DNA of 64,000 nt from Symbiodinium natans (Eukaryota; Sar; Dinophyceae; Suessiales; Symbiodiniaceae), in contig CAJNDS010001035.1 of assembly GCA_905221605.1 (NCBI GenBank), positions 156,001-220,000 of the forward strand, written 5' to 3'. Positions 17,901 to 27,433 of the stretch are shown here, in pieces. A program made the position numbers and the translations under genes. Under the pieces are notes generated by a model. The model worked only from the letters and a program-made list of their open reading frames with translations. It did no database searches and was not told the DNA's origin. Each line of letters opens with the position of its first letter. The first letter of the stretch is position 1.

Positions 17901-20900
17901 ATGGGGTTGAGGGTTCAGAGTTAAGGAATGTTGAGGGTACACCCCCAAGCTGTAAACCCTAAACCCTAAGCCCTAAACCATAAACCCTAAACCCTAAAGC
18001 CTAAACCCTAAACCCTAAACCCTAAACCCTAAACCCTAAACCCTAAACCCTAAACCCCCAGAAATCTTTCTGGAGAAGGGCCTGCGCACCGTTGGCATCC
18101 ATGAGGCGCACGTCCGCAACTTCGCCATCCAACCATGGACACCTGGGCACAGCAAGGGCTTAGGGTTTAGGGTTTAGGGTCCCTAAAAACCCTAAACCCT
18201 AAACCCTAAACCCTAAACCCTAAACCCTAAACCCTAAACCCTAAACCCTAAACCCTAAACCCTAGACCCGAACAGGTCACGGCAGGGCACATGTCGGAGG
18301 TGCGCTCGCTACGCGGCCCCGGTGCGGCAGAGAGGACTGGCAACTTCCTCGGTCGCGCTGGCCCGCGGGGAGGGTTAAGGTCTCGGGTTTAGGGCCTATA
18401 TACCCTAAACCCTAAACCCTAAAGCCTAAACCCGAAACCCTAAACGCTAAAGCCTCCGGCTTTCTTAGGGGTTGGGATGTGGGGCACTGGCTTGTCGGCC
18501 GAGTGGCCGATAAGACTCGATCTTGAGGGTCTCTGCCAATTCCTGTCGCGATGGCTTTAGAAAAACCCTAAACCAAACACGAGAACCCCCTAAACCCCCT
18601 AAAGCCCCCTAACCCCTAAACCCCCTACACCCCCCGAAAACCCGCTAAACCCTCAACTTCAAACCTCGGTTGGGCATCCCCAAACCCTAGTTAGAGGCGG
18701 TCGGTCTCCTCCAGACTCTAAGCCCTAAACCCTGAACCCTCATCCCAATCTCAAAAACCGCTTTTAGGGTTTAGGGTTTAGGGTTTGGGGTTTGGGGTTT
18801 GGGGTTTAGGGTTCAGGGTTTAGGGCCAAACCCTAAACCCTAAACCCTAAACCCAGGTTCACGGGACGGTAAACGGGCAGTCTCCTCAGTGACCTCTGTA
18901 CTATGCGCGCATCAGAGCTGTGGCAAAAAAACCTTCTCACGACCATCTTCCACCGGCCAGCGTGGGGTCTCCACATGGCCCAGCAAAAGAACCGCCCAGA
19001 AAACCGACGATGCGACTCATGCCGTCATGGACTTGCACGTCCTTGTCAGCACCAGCGTCCGCGAGGAGCCGCGCTATCTCTACATGGCCGGTATGACATG
19101 CCCACGCGTAGGCTGACCGGTCATCCTGGTCTCTGGCGCCCATGTCGGCACCAGCCTCCACCAGCAAGCGCGCAATTTCCAGATGACCTTGCGCACACGC
19201 CCACGCGAGAGGAGTCACGCCAAAGGAGTCTCTCACTTCCATGTCAGCACCAGCTTGCACCAGCAAGCGTGCTATCTCCACGTGTTCGTTCCCACACGCG
19301 CACATGAGAGCAGTCCTGAGACTACTGTCTGCCATGTCCTCGGCTACTCAGTAACCAAGGCTTCAAAAGGGTACCCCTTTTTTTGCTTAAAGGGGTGTAT
19401 AAGGGAACCTAACCTCCCAAAAAGGGAATAAGGGTACTACTGGGCATCCGAGTGTCTAAGTCAGCTCCCGCTTGCACCAGCAAGCGAGAAATCTCCAAGT
19501 GGCCGTTCTCACACGCGAACATCAGAGCCGTCCTGGAGGAACCATTGTCGGTCCTATACTGCCCTATAGAACCTTAAGAAAATAGTATGTTAATTTACAT
19601 CCTCTTGGGTTTTATGTACACAAATTTAAAAAAAAAAAAGAGTTCCCAAGAAGAATATAGTGTCATGTCTATGTTAGCACCAGCTTCCACCAGCAAGCGC
19701 GCGACCTCCAGGTGACCGCTCTCACATGCGAGCATAAGAACCGTCCTGAAGTCGTCGTCTAGAAAGTCCTTGTCCGCACCAGCTGCCAGCAGGAAGCGAA
19801 CCACCTCCGTGAGACCATAGCAGGTGGCGTGAATGAACTCGACTTCAAACTCCTTGGGGACGAAATGAGCCCTAAAAGGGTTTAGGGTTCATATACCTGA
19901 ATAGGAGCTATAGTACTCAGGGTATATGACCCCCAATTTTAGGGTTCATTTCGTCCCCAAGGCTCTCTGTGCTTGCTCCAGGATTTGAGGAGCAGCTGTA
20001 GCTCCAGCGGCCCGTCCAAACCCGCAGCATCCTCCAGCCGAGTGCCGTCAAGCAGTACCAGCTCCTTAGTTCATGGTTGGGATCGTACTCAAAATTTAAA
20101 AATAAATATGAATAAATAATTAAACATATATATATATATGTATATATATATATATTCCTTATTGGGCCTAAGTACCCTTAAACATGTAAATTCCTAATTC
20201 CTCCTTGGGTCTAGGTACCCTTAAACTTGCAAGAGATTGCAAGATATGTTCTCCCCAACTCTTACTCTAAGGCTCCTGGAGGCAGAGGGGAAATCCGTGC
20301 AGCGCGCGCAGGGAGAGCTTCAGGTGCTTCGAAATCGCGGAGGTCCCGAGCCTCGCGGCGAGCGCGGTGGTGGAAAAAAGCTCCTCACCGGACATGCTCC
20401 AAACGCGGATCATCTGGCTCGCTTAAGGCAGTGTAATTAATCCTTATACACGTAAACCTGTGCGATCTCTAAAAACCGTATAACCTCAGCCTGATTTTTG
20501 CACCAGACCAGCGCAGGAAGTGCGCGATCTTTTGACAACGGGACCCAGTTGCTAAGCCAAAACAGGCTTGTGGTTTAGGGGCTTGAGGCTTGATTTCATA
20601 CATCTTCACGAAAAGTATGAATAAATTTCGGTAAGGGGTACTGTAAACCTTACAACCTAAACCCAGTAAAGAGTCTATGATCTTCTTTTCGTATAGCGAA
20701 CAAGCTCAAAGAGCCAGAGCCGCGTTGCGCAAAGTGCAATCAGCTCGGTCAACCTACTTGAACCAAGGTTTGGGGTTTAGGGTTTGAGGTCTCACCCCTC
20801 CGGCCGCCTCCTGGATACTCTTCTTTACGATGTCGTGTGTAGGGGCTACGGCTGCCCAAAATACCACTAAACCCTAAACCCTAAAGCCTAAACCCTAAAC

Positions 20901-23900
20901 CCTAAACCCTAAAACCTAAACCCTCTGAGGGTGCAGGTCGGGTTTAGGCTCTCAGGGCTTCGCCTTCAGCCTTGTCTTTAGGGGGCAGCGCAGGGCTTAG
21001 GGATTCAAAAGGGTTTAGCGATTGAGGGCTTTAAGGGTTTAGGGGCTTAGGGGTTTAGGGTTTAGGGCTTTGGGGCTTTAAGGCTTTAGAGTCTAAGGTT
21101 GGGATGCTCCCCATTTTACTCACAGTCCTCTGTAGGGATTCTCGTACCCCCCCCCCCCCCCCCCACAAGAGAAGTCCCTATTCAGGACTACAAGGTGCAA
21201 CATCCCAACTTAGTTGCCGGTTCAAAAAGGCCCACAAAAAGTGCACACTTTCAGCTCTATAGGGGATTATAGTGTCCCAAAAAGTGTAAAGTGTACTCAC
21301 TCACCCTAAGGGTCCATGTACCTTATGATTATATACTTAGACCCAAACGTCCCTATATAGGAAGTACTTTAAGGCCCAAGTATTCCATAACTAGGTACAT
21401 GGACCCTTAGGGTCAGCTACTAAGCCAAGTTTAAGGGTTCAAGGGACTTTAGGGTCTCAGGGGGCTTCGCTTGGGGGGGAAATTCCAAGGATAGGGATGC
21501 TTTGGGCAGCGAGTTGAGGGTTGAGTGGGTTTAGGGTTTAGGGTTTAGGGTTTAGGGTTTAGGGTGTTTGAGGGCACTTCAGGGTGTCGAGTGTTCGTTA
21601 TTACTATGATTATTGTTTTTTTTTTTTTTTTTTTTTTTTTTGGGGGGGGGGGCGGGGGGGGGGGGGGGGGGGAAAGTGGGGGGGGGGAGGGAGTGGGGGG
21701 GGGGTTTATGTGTTTGCAAGGAGCCCTGTATACGCTCAGCAAAAGGAAGGAATGCAAACCCTAAACCCTGAATGAACCCAATTGAAAATCAGATTCCGGC
21801 TCTGCCCAGGCAGTCCAGTATCCCTTAGTGAGTTGAAAATCCCTTGAATCATATGTGGATGCTTAGGGCTTAGGAACCCTAAACCCTAAACCCTAAACCC
21901 TCAACCCTAACACTTCCTGCTAAAGGATACTGGAGTGTGCGTGTGCCTCGTGCAACTTGAAGCTGACGGTGTGCAGCTTGCGCGTGATGCCTTGGGTTTA
22001 GGGTTTAGGGTTTAGGGTTTAGGGTTTAGGGTTTAGGGTTTAGGGTTTAAGGTTTAGGGTTTAGGGCGAATTAGGGTTGGGTCTGCTAATCCCCGAGTCT
22101 TTGGAGAGCAGGAGTTCTGGGTTGTTGGGCCCGAGCATTCTGCATCACTTCGGGTTCAGGGCTCACAGCTACCCTAAACCCTAAACCCTAAACCCTAAAC
22201 CCTGGGCCTATTCTGAGTCAAGCTTCATTTTTGGGTGGGTGTCACATAAGGTTTGTCATAAAGGGGGGGGGGGGGGGCTGCCATGAGACTCCCCTGTTGA
22301 ACACAACCTCCTTTAGACCCATGAACCCTGAACTCAAATTAAAATTAAACCCAAGTTAGGGCTTGGGCTAAACTCCAAAACCCTAAACCCCAAAGCCCAA
22401 AGCCCAAACCCGAAGCATAAGACAGACCTCGATGCTGTCGCCCCAGTCTCTGGCCAGGAAGCCACCACCTTTCCTCAGGTGTGGCGGACTCCCCCATGAA
22501 GCTTTCGGTCTTGGGATTTTGGGGTTTGGGGTTTGGGGTTTGGGGTTTAGGGTTTAGGGTTTGGGGTTTGGGGTTTGGGGTTCAGGGTTAGGGTAAGTTA
22601 GGGCTTTTTGGGGAGGGCTCATGTCAATGTAGGAAGAAAGAAAGCCGCCTAAACTACCCTAAGCCCCCACGCCCATAATCCTTCACTACAAAGGCCCAAG
22701 ACCCCGAAATCTGTCAATTCCGAACCCTAAGGGTCCATGTACCTAATTATGGAATACTTGGGCCTTAAAGTACTTCCTATATAAGGACTTTTGGGTCTAA
22801 GTATATAATAATAAGGTACATGGACCCTTAGGGGAAGCCCTTGAATGGGGGAGAGGCAGGTATCAACATCAAGGCTTCTTCATACATGAAACCCTACAGC
22901 AAGCCCCCAAGACAAGAAACCGCCAGGAATGACGTAGGCACATAGTTCTCTAAGAGTAGATACATGGTCCCTTGATACGGGGGTTTAGGGTTTAGGGTTT
23001 AGGGTTTAACCCCATATATACCTACAAAACCAAAGGGCATGTGTACTTCAGAGCCGTTTGACGATGGTAAGGGAAAAATTTTAAGGGCCCGCGAAACTAC
23101 CCTAAACCCTAAACCCTAAACCCTAAACCCTAAACCCTAAACCCTAAACCCTAAACTCACCGAATTCGTGTCGCGCAAACGTGTGCAATCCTTGACAGCA
23201 TATATCTAATAACTAAAAAAACAAACCCTGAGAATATGAGCATATGAGGCCTGTTGGGGCTTTGTTCCATCATTCAACTACTAAGAACCCCGAAACCCTA
23301 AACCCTAGCCCTAGACCCTAAAGCCTAGATTTGAAGGGCTTGGGATAACAGCCCCTAAACCCTAAACCCTAAACCCTAAACCCTAAACCCTAAACCCTAA
23401 ACCCTAAACCCTAAACCCTAAACGCTGTCCTGAATTGTGCCGGGGCTTCCCACTGGCAGCAGCCGCCACCTCTGGGATGCGCCCCGTTTTCAACAGATGC
23501 TTTGGGGCTTGAGGTTTAGGGTTTAGGGTTTAGGGTTTAGGGTTTAGGGTTTAGGGTCTAGGGTTTAGGGTTTAGGGTTTAGGGTTTTAGTCGGGCTTGT
23601 GGGAGTATAGGGTTTAGGGTTTAGGGTTTGGGGTTTGAGGTGTAGGGTTAATAAGATTCGAGCTAGGGCTTTGGTATTTGGGGTTTGGGGCGTGGGGCTT
23701 AAGCTAGCCCAAGTTGGAAGGCCAAGCCAATCAGTCGCCCCTTGAACTTTGCCATGAAGCTTATTTTGGGTTTAGGGTTTTAGGGTGCTAGTTCTGGGCG
23801 TTCTAGGGTTCAGGGTTTCAGGGTGTAGGACTTAAGGGTCAGGGTGTTGGGGTGTACGGTTAGGGCTTTAGGGGTTTAGATTTTATCCGGCAAGGAATTA

Positions 23901-25207
23901 CGAGGTGCGCTTTCTCCTGGGCATCTGCCTTGGATCTGCTCCAAGTCGAAAATTTACGGCTTGGGGCTAAATACGTAAATCTTTGTTGAGGGCTTTTGGG
24001 GTTTCCGTTGTTTGCTGGTTATTGGGGTTTAGGGCTTGGAATGCCAGAGGCTGTTTGTGAGGGTTTAGGATTCTGGGGCCTTACCCGCCGGAAAAGCCTC
24101 CAAACCCCAACTGCATTCTTGATTCAATCTGGGTTCAGGGTTTCGGGCTTCGGCTTGCCCCAAAACCCCCAGACTGCTTCTCCTAAGCCCTAAACCCTAA
24201 ACCCAAAAATCCTAGAGCCCTAAAGCTCTAAAGCCCGAAAACCCTAAAACCCAAAAGTCCAAAAACCAAATAAAACCTAAAACCAAAAAAAAACCTAAAA
24301 CCCACAAAACCTAAACCCTCTCACTGGCTGGCAATTTCCCCCAAAGCCTTCTCGCGCTCCACCACAATCGGCTTGACCCCACGCCGAGTCAGGAAGTAAG
24401 CCTGCTATGCAAGGGTTCAGGGTTTTTAGGGTTTAGGGTTCAGGGTTTGGTGTTCATAGAGGGCTTCTGGTTTCGGTTTAGGGGGTTGTCCTTCAAAGCC
24501 GTCCCGTCAGACCCGATATGAGGAAACGCATGCTCCACGAGCCTACCGATTTAGATGAGGGTCCCAAAAATAGCGGTCACTTGGTTGCGTTTCCTGGGCC
24601 CGCACTCCCTAAACCCTAAACCCTAAACCCTAAACCCTAAACCCTAAACCCTAAACCCTAAACCAGGTGTTTACAACTCCCACGGTTTCCGGGTCTACGG
24701 CCTGTGCGAATCTAGGGTTTAGGGTTTTGCCCCGAAATAGGGATCATAGACCCCCTAGGCACGAGGGAAATAAATACAGGATTCGAAGTATAAGGAATCC
24801 TTTAGGGTTTAGGGTTTAGGGTTTAGGGTTTAGGGTTTAGGGTTTAGGGTTTAGGGTTTAGGGTTTAGGGTTTAGGGTTTAGGGTTTAGGGTTTAGGGTT
24901 TAGGGTTTAGGGCCGCAACTATTCTACAGCCAAGATGCCCTAAACCCGAAACACTAAACCCTCACAACATCTGAACCCGAAACCCGAAACCCCCCTTGTT
25001 GAGGGGCACTGAGTCCCGCCTGAGGCGGTCCCTAAACCCTAAACCCTAAACCCTAAACCCTAGATCCTAGATCCTAAACCCTAAACCCTAAACCCTAAAC
25101 CCTAAACCCTAAACCCTAACTGGCCCGGAGGTGTCTGAGGCGGTGGCTAAAGCTGCGCCCTGCAGGCCAGCGCCGAGGATTACGATGCGCCCTGCTGGGG
25201 ACTCCAT
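11940..25207 (-). CDS. FAD-dependent oxidoreductase (DAO / TDA3-like), 15 exons recognised, C-terminus incomplete
   Basis: Exons: 25207-25148, 24401-24348, 23469-23450, 22473-22424, 21990-21947, 18542-18508, 18347-18315, 18142-18082, 17698-17617, 16800-16721, 15737-15694, 15115-15062, 13696-13657, 12784-12731, 11977-about 11940. Exons 1-14 give 237 codons in frame. Residues 8-17 (IVILGAGLQG) are the nucleotide-binding GxGxxG. Next come AYFLTRRGVKPIVVE, the VAAAASGKGGGFLARDW segment expected of this family, ELAETLKIESYRKLPVL, PWLDGEVADV, GAQVAPLELCTKLMDAAIEA, GVEMTPDGDIERVTGVIVDG, LPADKVCVCLGPWAALAQDW, FGMPVPMTGVKSSSIVF, EPVEPFAIFCG, YGTHLEVYPRNSGEVYICGI. Most introns are GC-AG; introns 3, 12, 13 and 14 are read as GA-AG, and nearly all acceptors are AG|G. 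A block near 11225-11310 (DCNIHDDPAASG on minus) may hold part of the C-terminus. The substrate is not inferable. The gene hosts a complete ankyrin gene in intron 5. Confidence 0.85.
14238..14400. repeat. (GAT)n microsatellite
   Basis: Imperfect GAT/GAG trinucleotide tract. It creates long Asp/Glu frames on plus and Ile-rich frames on minus, neither with flanking coding character. It sits in intron 12 of the oxidoreductase gene. Confidence 0.9.
14955..15049. repeat. telomeric array with 18-bp flanking duplication
   Basis: AATTGGTCCGACATCCCT occurs at 14955-14972 and 15032-15049, immediately bounding a CCCTAAA array. This is an exact target-site-like duplication. Confidence 0.9.
15131..15290. 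repeat. long CCCTAAA array
   Basis: About 15 near-perfect CCCTAAA units followed by variants (CCCCAAA, CCTACAC). It lies just upstream (coding strand) of exon 12 of the oxidoreductase gene. Confidence 0.95.
16324..16433. repeat. long TTTAGGG array
   Basis: About 15 perfect units in intron 10 of the oxidoreductase gene. Neighbouring arrays in the same intron at 16561-16610 (TTTAGGG) and 16618-16684 (CCCTAAA) meet almost head to head. Confidence 0.95.
17685..17786. repeat. telomeric array with 17-bp flanking duplication at an exon start
   Basis: TCGAGGGGTGCCACCTG at 17685-17701 (the acceptor and first codons of exon 9) is repeated exactly at 17770-17786 on the far side of a TTTAGGG array. Confidence 0.9.
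18158..18267. repeat. head-to-head telomeric arrays (TTTAGGG then CCCTAAA)
   Basis: A short TTTAGGG run (18158-18179) switches directly to a CCCTAAA run of about 11 units (18180-18266) within intron 7 of the oxidoreductase gene, forming a potential long hairpin. Confidence 0.9.
18906..20395 (-). CDS. ubiquitin-like / ankyrin-repeat protein, nested gene (5 exons, 3' end unresolved)
   Basis: Exons: 20395-20276, 20064-19966, 19852-19665, 19553-19457, 19338-about 19010, with a possible further exon about 18934-18910 (ATALMR). The start is ATG at 20395 (MSGEELFSTTALAARL). Exons 1-2 encode a degenerate ubiquitin-like N-terminus (LHGFPLCLQELVLLDGTRLE then DAAGLDGPLELQLLL), a layout common before ankyrin repeats in Symbiodinium. 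Exons 3-5 encode at least five ankyrin repeats, each with the GH(L/V)E(I/V)(A/S)RLL...AGAD core. All four introns are foldback elements of 107-207 bp with GANN flanks. After excision the spacing of the repeat is canonical (for example GADLDMADSSLRTAL, 15 residues). Ankyrin repeats bind proteins; the partner is unknown. The gene lies entirely within intron 5 of the oxidoreductase gene on the same strand. Downstream of GADKDVQVHDG the splice is uncertain, and truncation is possible. Confidence 0.85.
19339..19452. mobile_element. foldback introner, ankyrin intron 4
   Basis: Ends CTCGGCTACTCAGTAACC and GGGTACTACTGGGCATCCGAG in outline (CTTGGTAGCCC family). Exact TGTC flanks at 19335-19338 and 19453-19456 (GACA on the coding strand). 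114 bp. Confidence 0.85.
19554..19660. mobile_element. foldback introner, ankyrin intron 3
   Basis: 107 bp with ends CTATACTGCCCTATAGAACC and AAGAATATAG. Flanks GGTC/TGTC (GACC/GACA on the coding strand). AT-rich, with an A-run. Excision gives GANIDMTDNGSSRTAL. Family copies: 30219-30329, 37367-37472 (exact TTCT flanks), 60358-60454 (exact AATT flanks). Confidence 0.85.
19853..19961. mobile_element. foldback introner, ankyrin intron 2
   Basis: 109 bp with long inverted ends CTTGGGGACGAAATGARCCC. Flanks ACTC/GCTC (GAGT/GAGC on the coding strand). Excision joins SWSKHR to EFEVEFIHATCYG. Closely related to 9247-9531 and 9844-10066. Confidence 0.85.
20065..20271. mobile_element. introner with (TA)n core, ankyrin intron 1
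   Basis: 207 bp, ends CTTAGTTCATGG and TTACTCTAAG, exact GCTC flanks at 20061-20064 and 20272-20275 (GAGC on the coding strand). Excision joins FPLCLQ to ELVLLDG. It contains an (AT)n tract (about 20128-20155) and two copies of a TCCTTRTTGGGYCTARGTACC-like segment. Confidence 0.8.
21099..21209. mobile_element. foldback element, TTGGGATGTTCCC family
   Basis: Ends TTGGGATGCTCCCC and CAACATCCCAA, with inner AGTCC...GGACT pairs and a poly-C core. Other copies: 35087-35172, 36665-36729, 45567-45667, 54721-54800, and 63916 to the window end (cut off). Confidence 0.75.
21304..21412. mobile_element. foldback element, CCCTAAGGGTCCATGTACC family, inverted copy
   Basis: Same family as 8075-8183 in opposite orientation, with a few differences. 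Located in the large intron 5 of the oxidoreductase gene, upstream of the nested ankyrin gene. Confidence 0.85.
21610..21712. repeat. poly-T followed by poly-G tract
   Basis: About 25 T then interrupted runs of G over about 70 bp. It generates Phe/Gly and Pro/Lys frames on the two strands that are not genes. A similar T-to-G junction lies at 39071-39112. Confidence 0.9.
22725..22833. mobile_element. foldback element identical to 8075-8183
   Basis: 109 bp, base-for-base identical to the copy at 8075-8183, here in intron 3 of the oxidoreductase gene. Confidence 0.9.
24803..24912. repeat. long TTTAGGG array
   Basis: About 15 perfect units in intron 1 of the oxidoreductase gene. A CCCTAAA array (24608-24664) precedes it and CCCTAAA arrays (25030-25119) follow. 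Confidence 0.95.
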
Positions 25208-25223
25208 GGTCGAAGGGTTGTTG

Positions 25224-25408
25224 GTTAGGGTTTAGGGTTTAGGGTTTAGGGTTTAGGGTTTAGGGTTTAGGGTTTAGGGTTTAGGGTTTAGGGTTTAGGG
25301 TTTAGGGTTTAGGGTTTAGGGTTTAGGGTTTTTTAGGGTTTAGGGATAAGGGTTTAGGGTTTAGGGTTTAGGGTTTAGGGTTTAGGGTTTAGGGTTTCGG
25401 GTCTTAGG
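25224..25408. repeat. longest TTTAGGG array near the oxidoreductase start
   Basis: About 25 units with a TTTTTTAGGG interruption. It begins 17 bp upstream (coding strand) of the predicted ATG at 25207, so it occupies the 5' flank or leader of the gene. Confidence 0.95.
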
Positions 25409-25439
25409 CTTTTGGAGTCGTAGGGGTTTAGCGTCTTCG

Positions 25440-26460
25440 GGTTCAAGGGGTGTAGGGTTTTAGGGCGGGTGCCACATGAACGTTTTCCGGGGTTCAGGGG
25501 TCTTGGCTGTTAGGGTTTGAGGGGTTCTGGGATTTAAACTCCAGACCCTAAACGGGTTGGGAACTATGGCTCTCCTTATGAGGGCTCCGATCTTGTCTGA
25601 CGCTTGTTTAGTGTCTTATAGGCGTTTAGGGTTTGCGATCTCAGGGGGGTGAGAGTTTTAGGGGGTTTTGGGGGGGGGGGGGGGGGGGGGTTGAGGTTTA
25701 GGGTGCAAGCCAACTTTTTCAGGGTGTTGGGATGAAAGGCTTCGTAGGATTTAGGGCACAAGCCAACGAAAAGGGGAGCATTCCCTCATGAACGATCTTG
25801 GGTTCAGGGTTTAGGGTTTAGCGCTTTGGGTGTAGAATCTTGCGTGGCAAGTTGAAGGCTCCAGGCGTTTCGGGATTAGGGTCTGCGGGTATCGGGTCTA
25901 GGGATTTGGGGTTGAGGAAGTCTGAACTCAACGCAACGGCACACCTTGGGGTTTGTCCGCACAGTGCTTCTTCTTGACAAAACATGATCTTTCATTACTG
26001 GTGACAGGAACCACCCTAAACCCTAAACCCTAAACCCTAAACCCTAAACCCTAAACCCTAAACCCTAAACCCTAAACCCTAAACCCTAAACCCTAAACCG
26101 TAGGCTCGGGCTTCCCAACCAGGGCCTCGAAAGGTTGTCGGCCCGAATTTGTAGGCTTTAGGGCTTGGTCGTGCCGGGACCCGGAACTCTTCACCCTATC
26201 AGCCCCCTAAAGCCATGAGCACCAATGTGTGTAGGGTTTAGGGTTTAGGGTTTAGGGTTTGGGGTTTAGGGTTTCGGGTTTAGGGGTACCCTCGCCCCAA
26301 CCTTTAAGAACCCCCGAAAACGTATCTGGAGAATGGCACCTCTTTCATTGCAAGACCCGAAACCCTAAAACTTCAACCCTAAACCTCAAACCCTAAACCT
26401 AAGCCCTATATAAACCCTAACCCTAAACCCTAAACCCTAAACCCTAAACCCTAAACCCTA
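25440..26460. other. spacer and introns without assigned exons
   Basis: Holds a poly-G tract (25671-25690), CCCTAAA arrays (26014-26097, 26410-26463) and a GC-rich block at 26100-26215 that is open on minus but unconvincing. Confidence 0.5.
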
Positions 26461-26461
26461 A

Positions 26462-27033
26462 ACCCATTGGTGTTGTCCCAGGAACCTGCATCCTCGCCCT
26501 CGGCACGGCGCGTGGCACGGGACCGAACTGACTCAGACCGCTGCGGGCGCGGGGCTGCCGCCAGTCCTTCAGAAAGAGATGCGGTCTAGGGTTTTTTTGG
26601 TTTTAGGGCTTGAGGTTTACAGGGATTACAGGGTTCAGGGCTTGAGGTTTAGGGTTTAGGGTCTGGGGTTTAGTTAGGGCTTGAGGTTTAGGGCTTGAGG
26701 TTTAGGGTTCAAGGCTTGGGGCGGTCCAGGTTTAAGGTCTATAGGGTGTATAAGTGGTGTTAAGGCTTCGGGGATTAGGGTTCGGGGCGGACGGGATTGA
26801 GAGGGGAACACTTCGAGGCGGATTCCCACACTTCATTACTTGGAAATTTAGGGGAAGCTGTAAAAACCCTAAACCCTACACCCCAAACCCTAAACCCTAA
26901 ACCCTAAACCCCATACTCTGAGACTTCTAAGCTTGAGATGTCTAAGGTTTCTTTCGCCTCCGCCGGCAAAAGCCGGTAGGCAGCCGGTGCACAGCGTGGC
27001 CAGGGCTGCCAAGCGGCGGAGGCAGCGGCGCAT
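26462..27033 (-). CDS. start of a secreted or plastid-targeted protein (two exons)
   Basis: ATG at 27033 opens MRRCLRRLAALATLCTGCLP then AFAGGGER: a basic N-terminus, a hydrophobic core and an AFA-type cleavage site, i.e. a signal peptide. About 400 bp further, after AAG|GA at 26566, the frame reads LAAAPRPQRSESVRSRATRR then AEGEDAGSW, rich in Arg/Ser/Ala like a transit peptide. Together they resemble a bipartite plastid presequence (inference). The mature part was not identified. The exon join is not exactly resolved. Confidence 0.5.
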
Positions 27034-27106
27034 GGCTTCGCTACTTCGGAGTATGGGGTTTAGGGTTTAGGGTTTAGGGTTTAGGGTTTGGGGTTTAGGG
27101 TTTAGG

Positions 27107-27433
27107 GTACCTTTTGTTTAAAGTACAAAGTTATATGATACCTTTTTTTAGGGTAAAAAGTTAAATTCTACCTTGTTTTAAGGTACAAAGTTATATTATA
27201 CCTTTTTTTAAGGGTAGAAAGTTATATTATACCTTTTTTGGGGGGTAAAAAGTTATATGATACCTTTTTTTAAGGTACAAAGTTATATTATACCTTTTTT
27301 AAAGTAGAAAGTTATATTATACCTTTTTTTAAAGTAGAAAGTTATATTATACCTTTTTTTTAAGGTACAAGGTTATATTATACCTTTTTTTAAGGTGCAA
27401 AGTTACATTATACGTTTTTTTAAGGTACAAAGT
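27107..27433. repeat. minisatellite of about 30-31 bp units
   Basis: About 11 units of consensus TACCTTTTTTTAAGGTACAAAGTTATATTA in outline, with indels. AT-rich and sharply different from its surroundings. It lies just upstream of the signal-peptide gene start at 27033. Confidence 0.9.

Noticed and set aside
18903-19431. Plus-strand open frames over the ankyrin exons
   Set aside because: Antisense shadows of the ankyrin gene, which is clear on minus with correct repeat spacing and splice borders.
21545-21775. Open frames of Phe/Gly or Pro/Lys around the poly-T/poly-G tract
   Set aside because: Homopolymer translation only.
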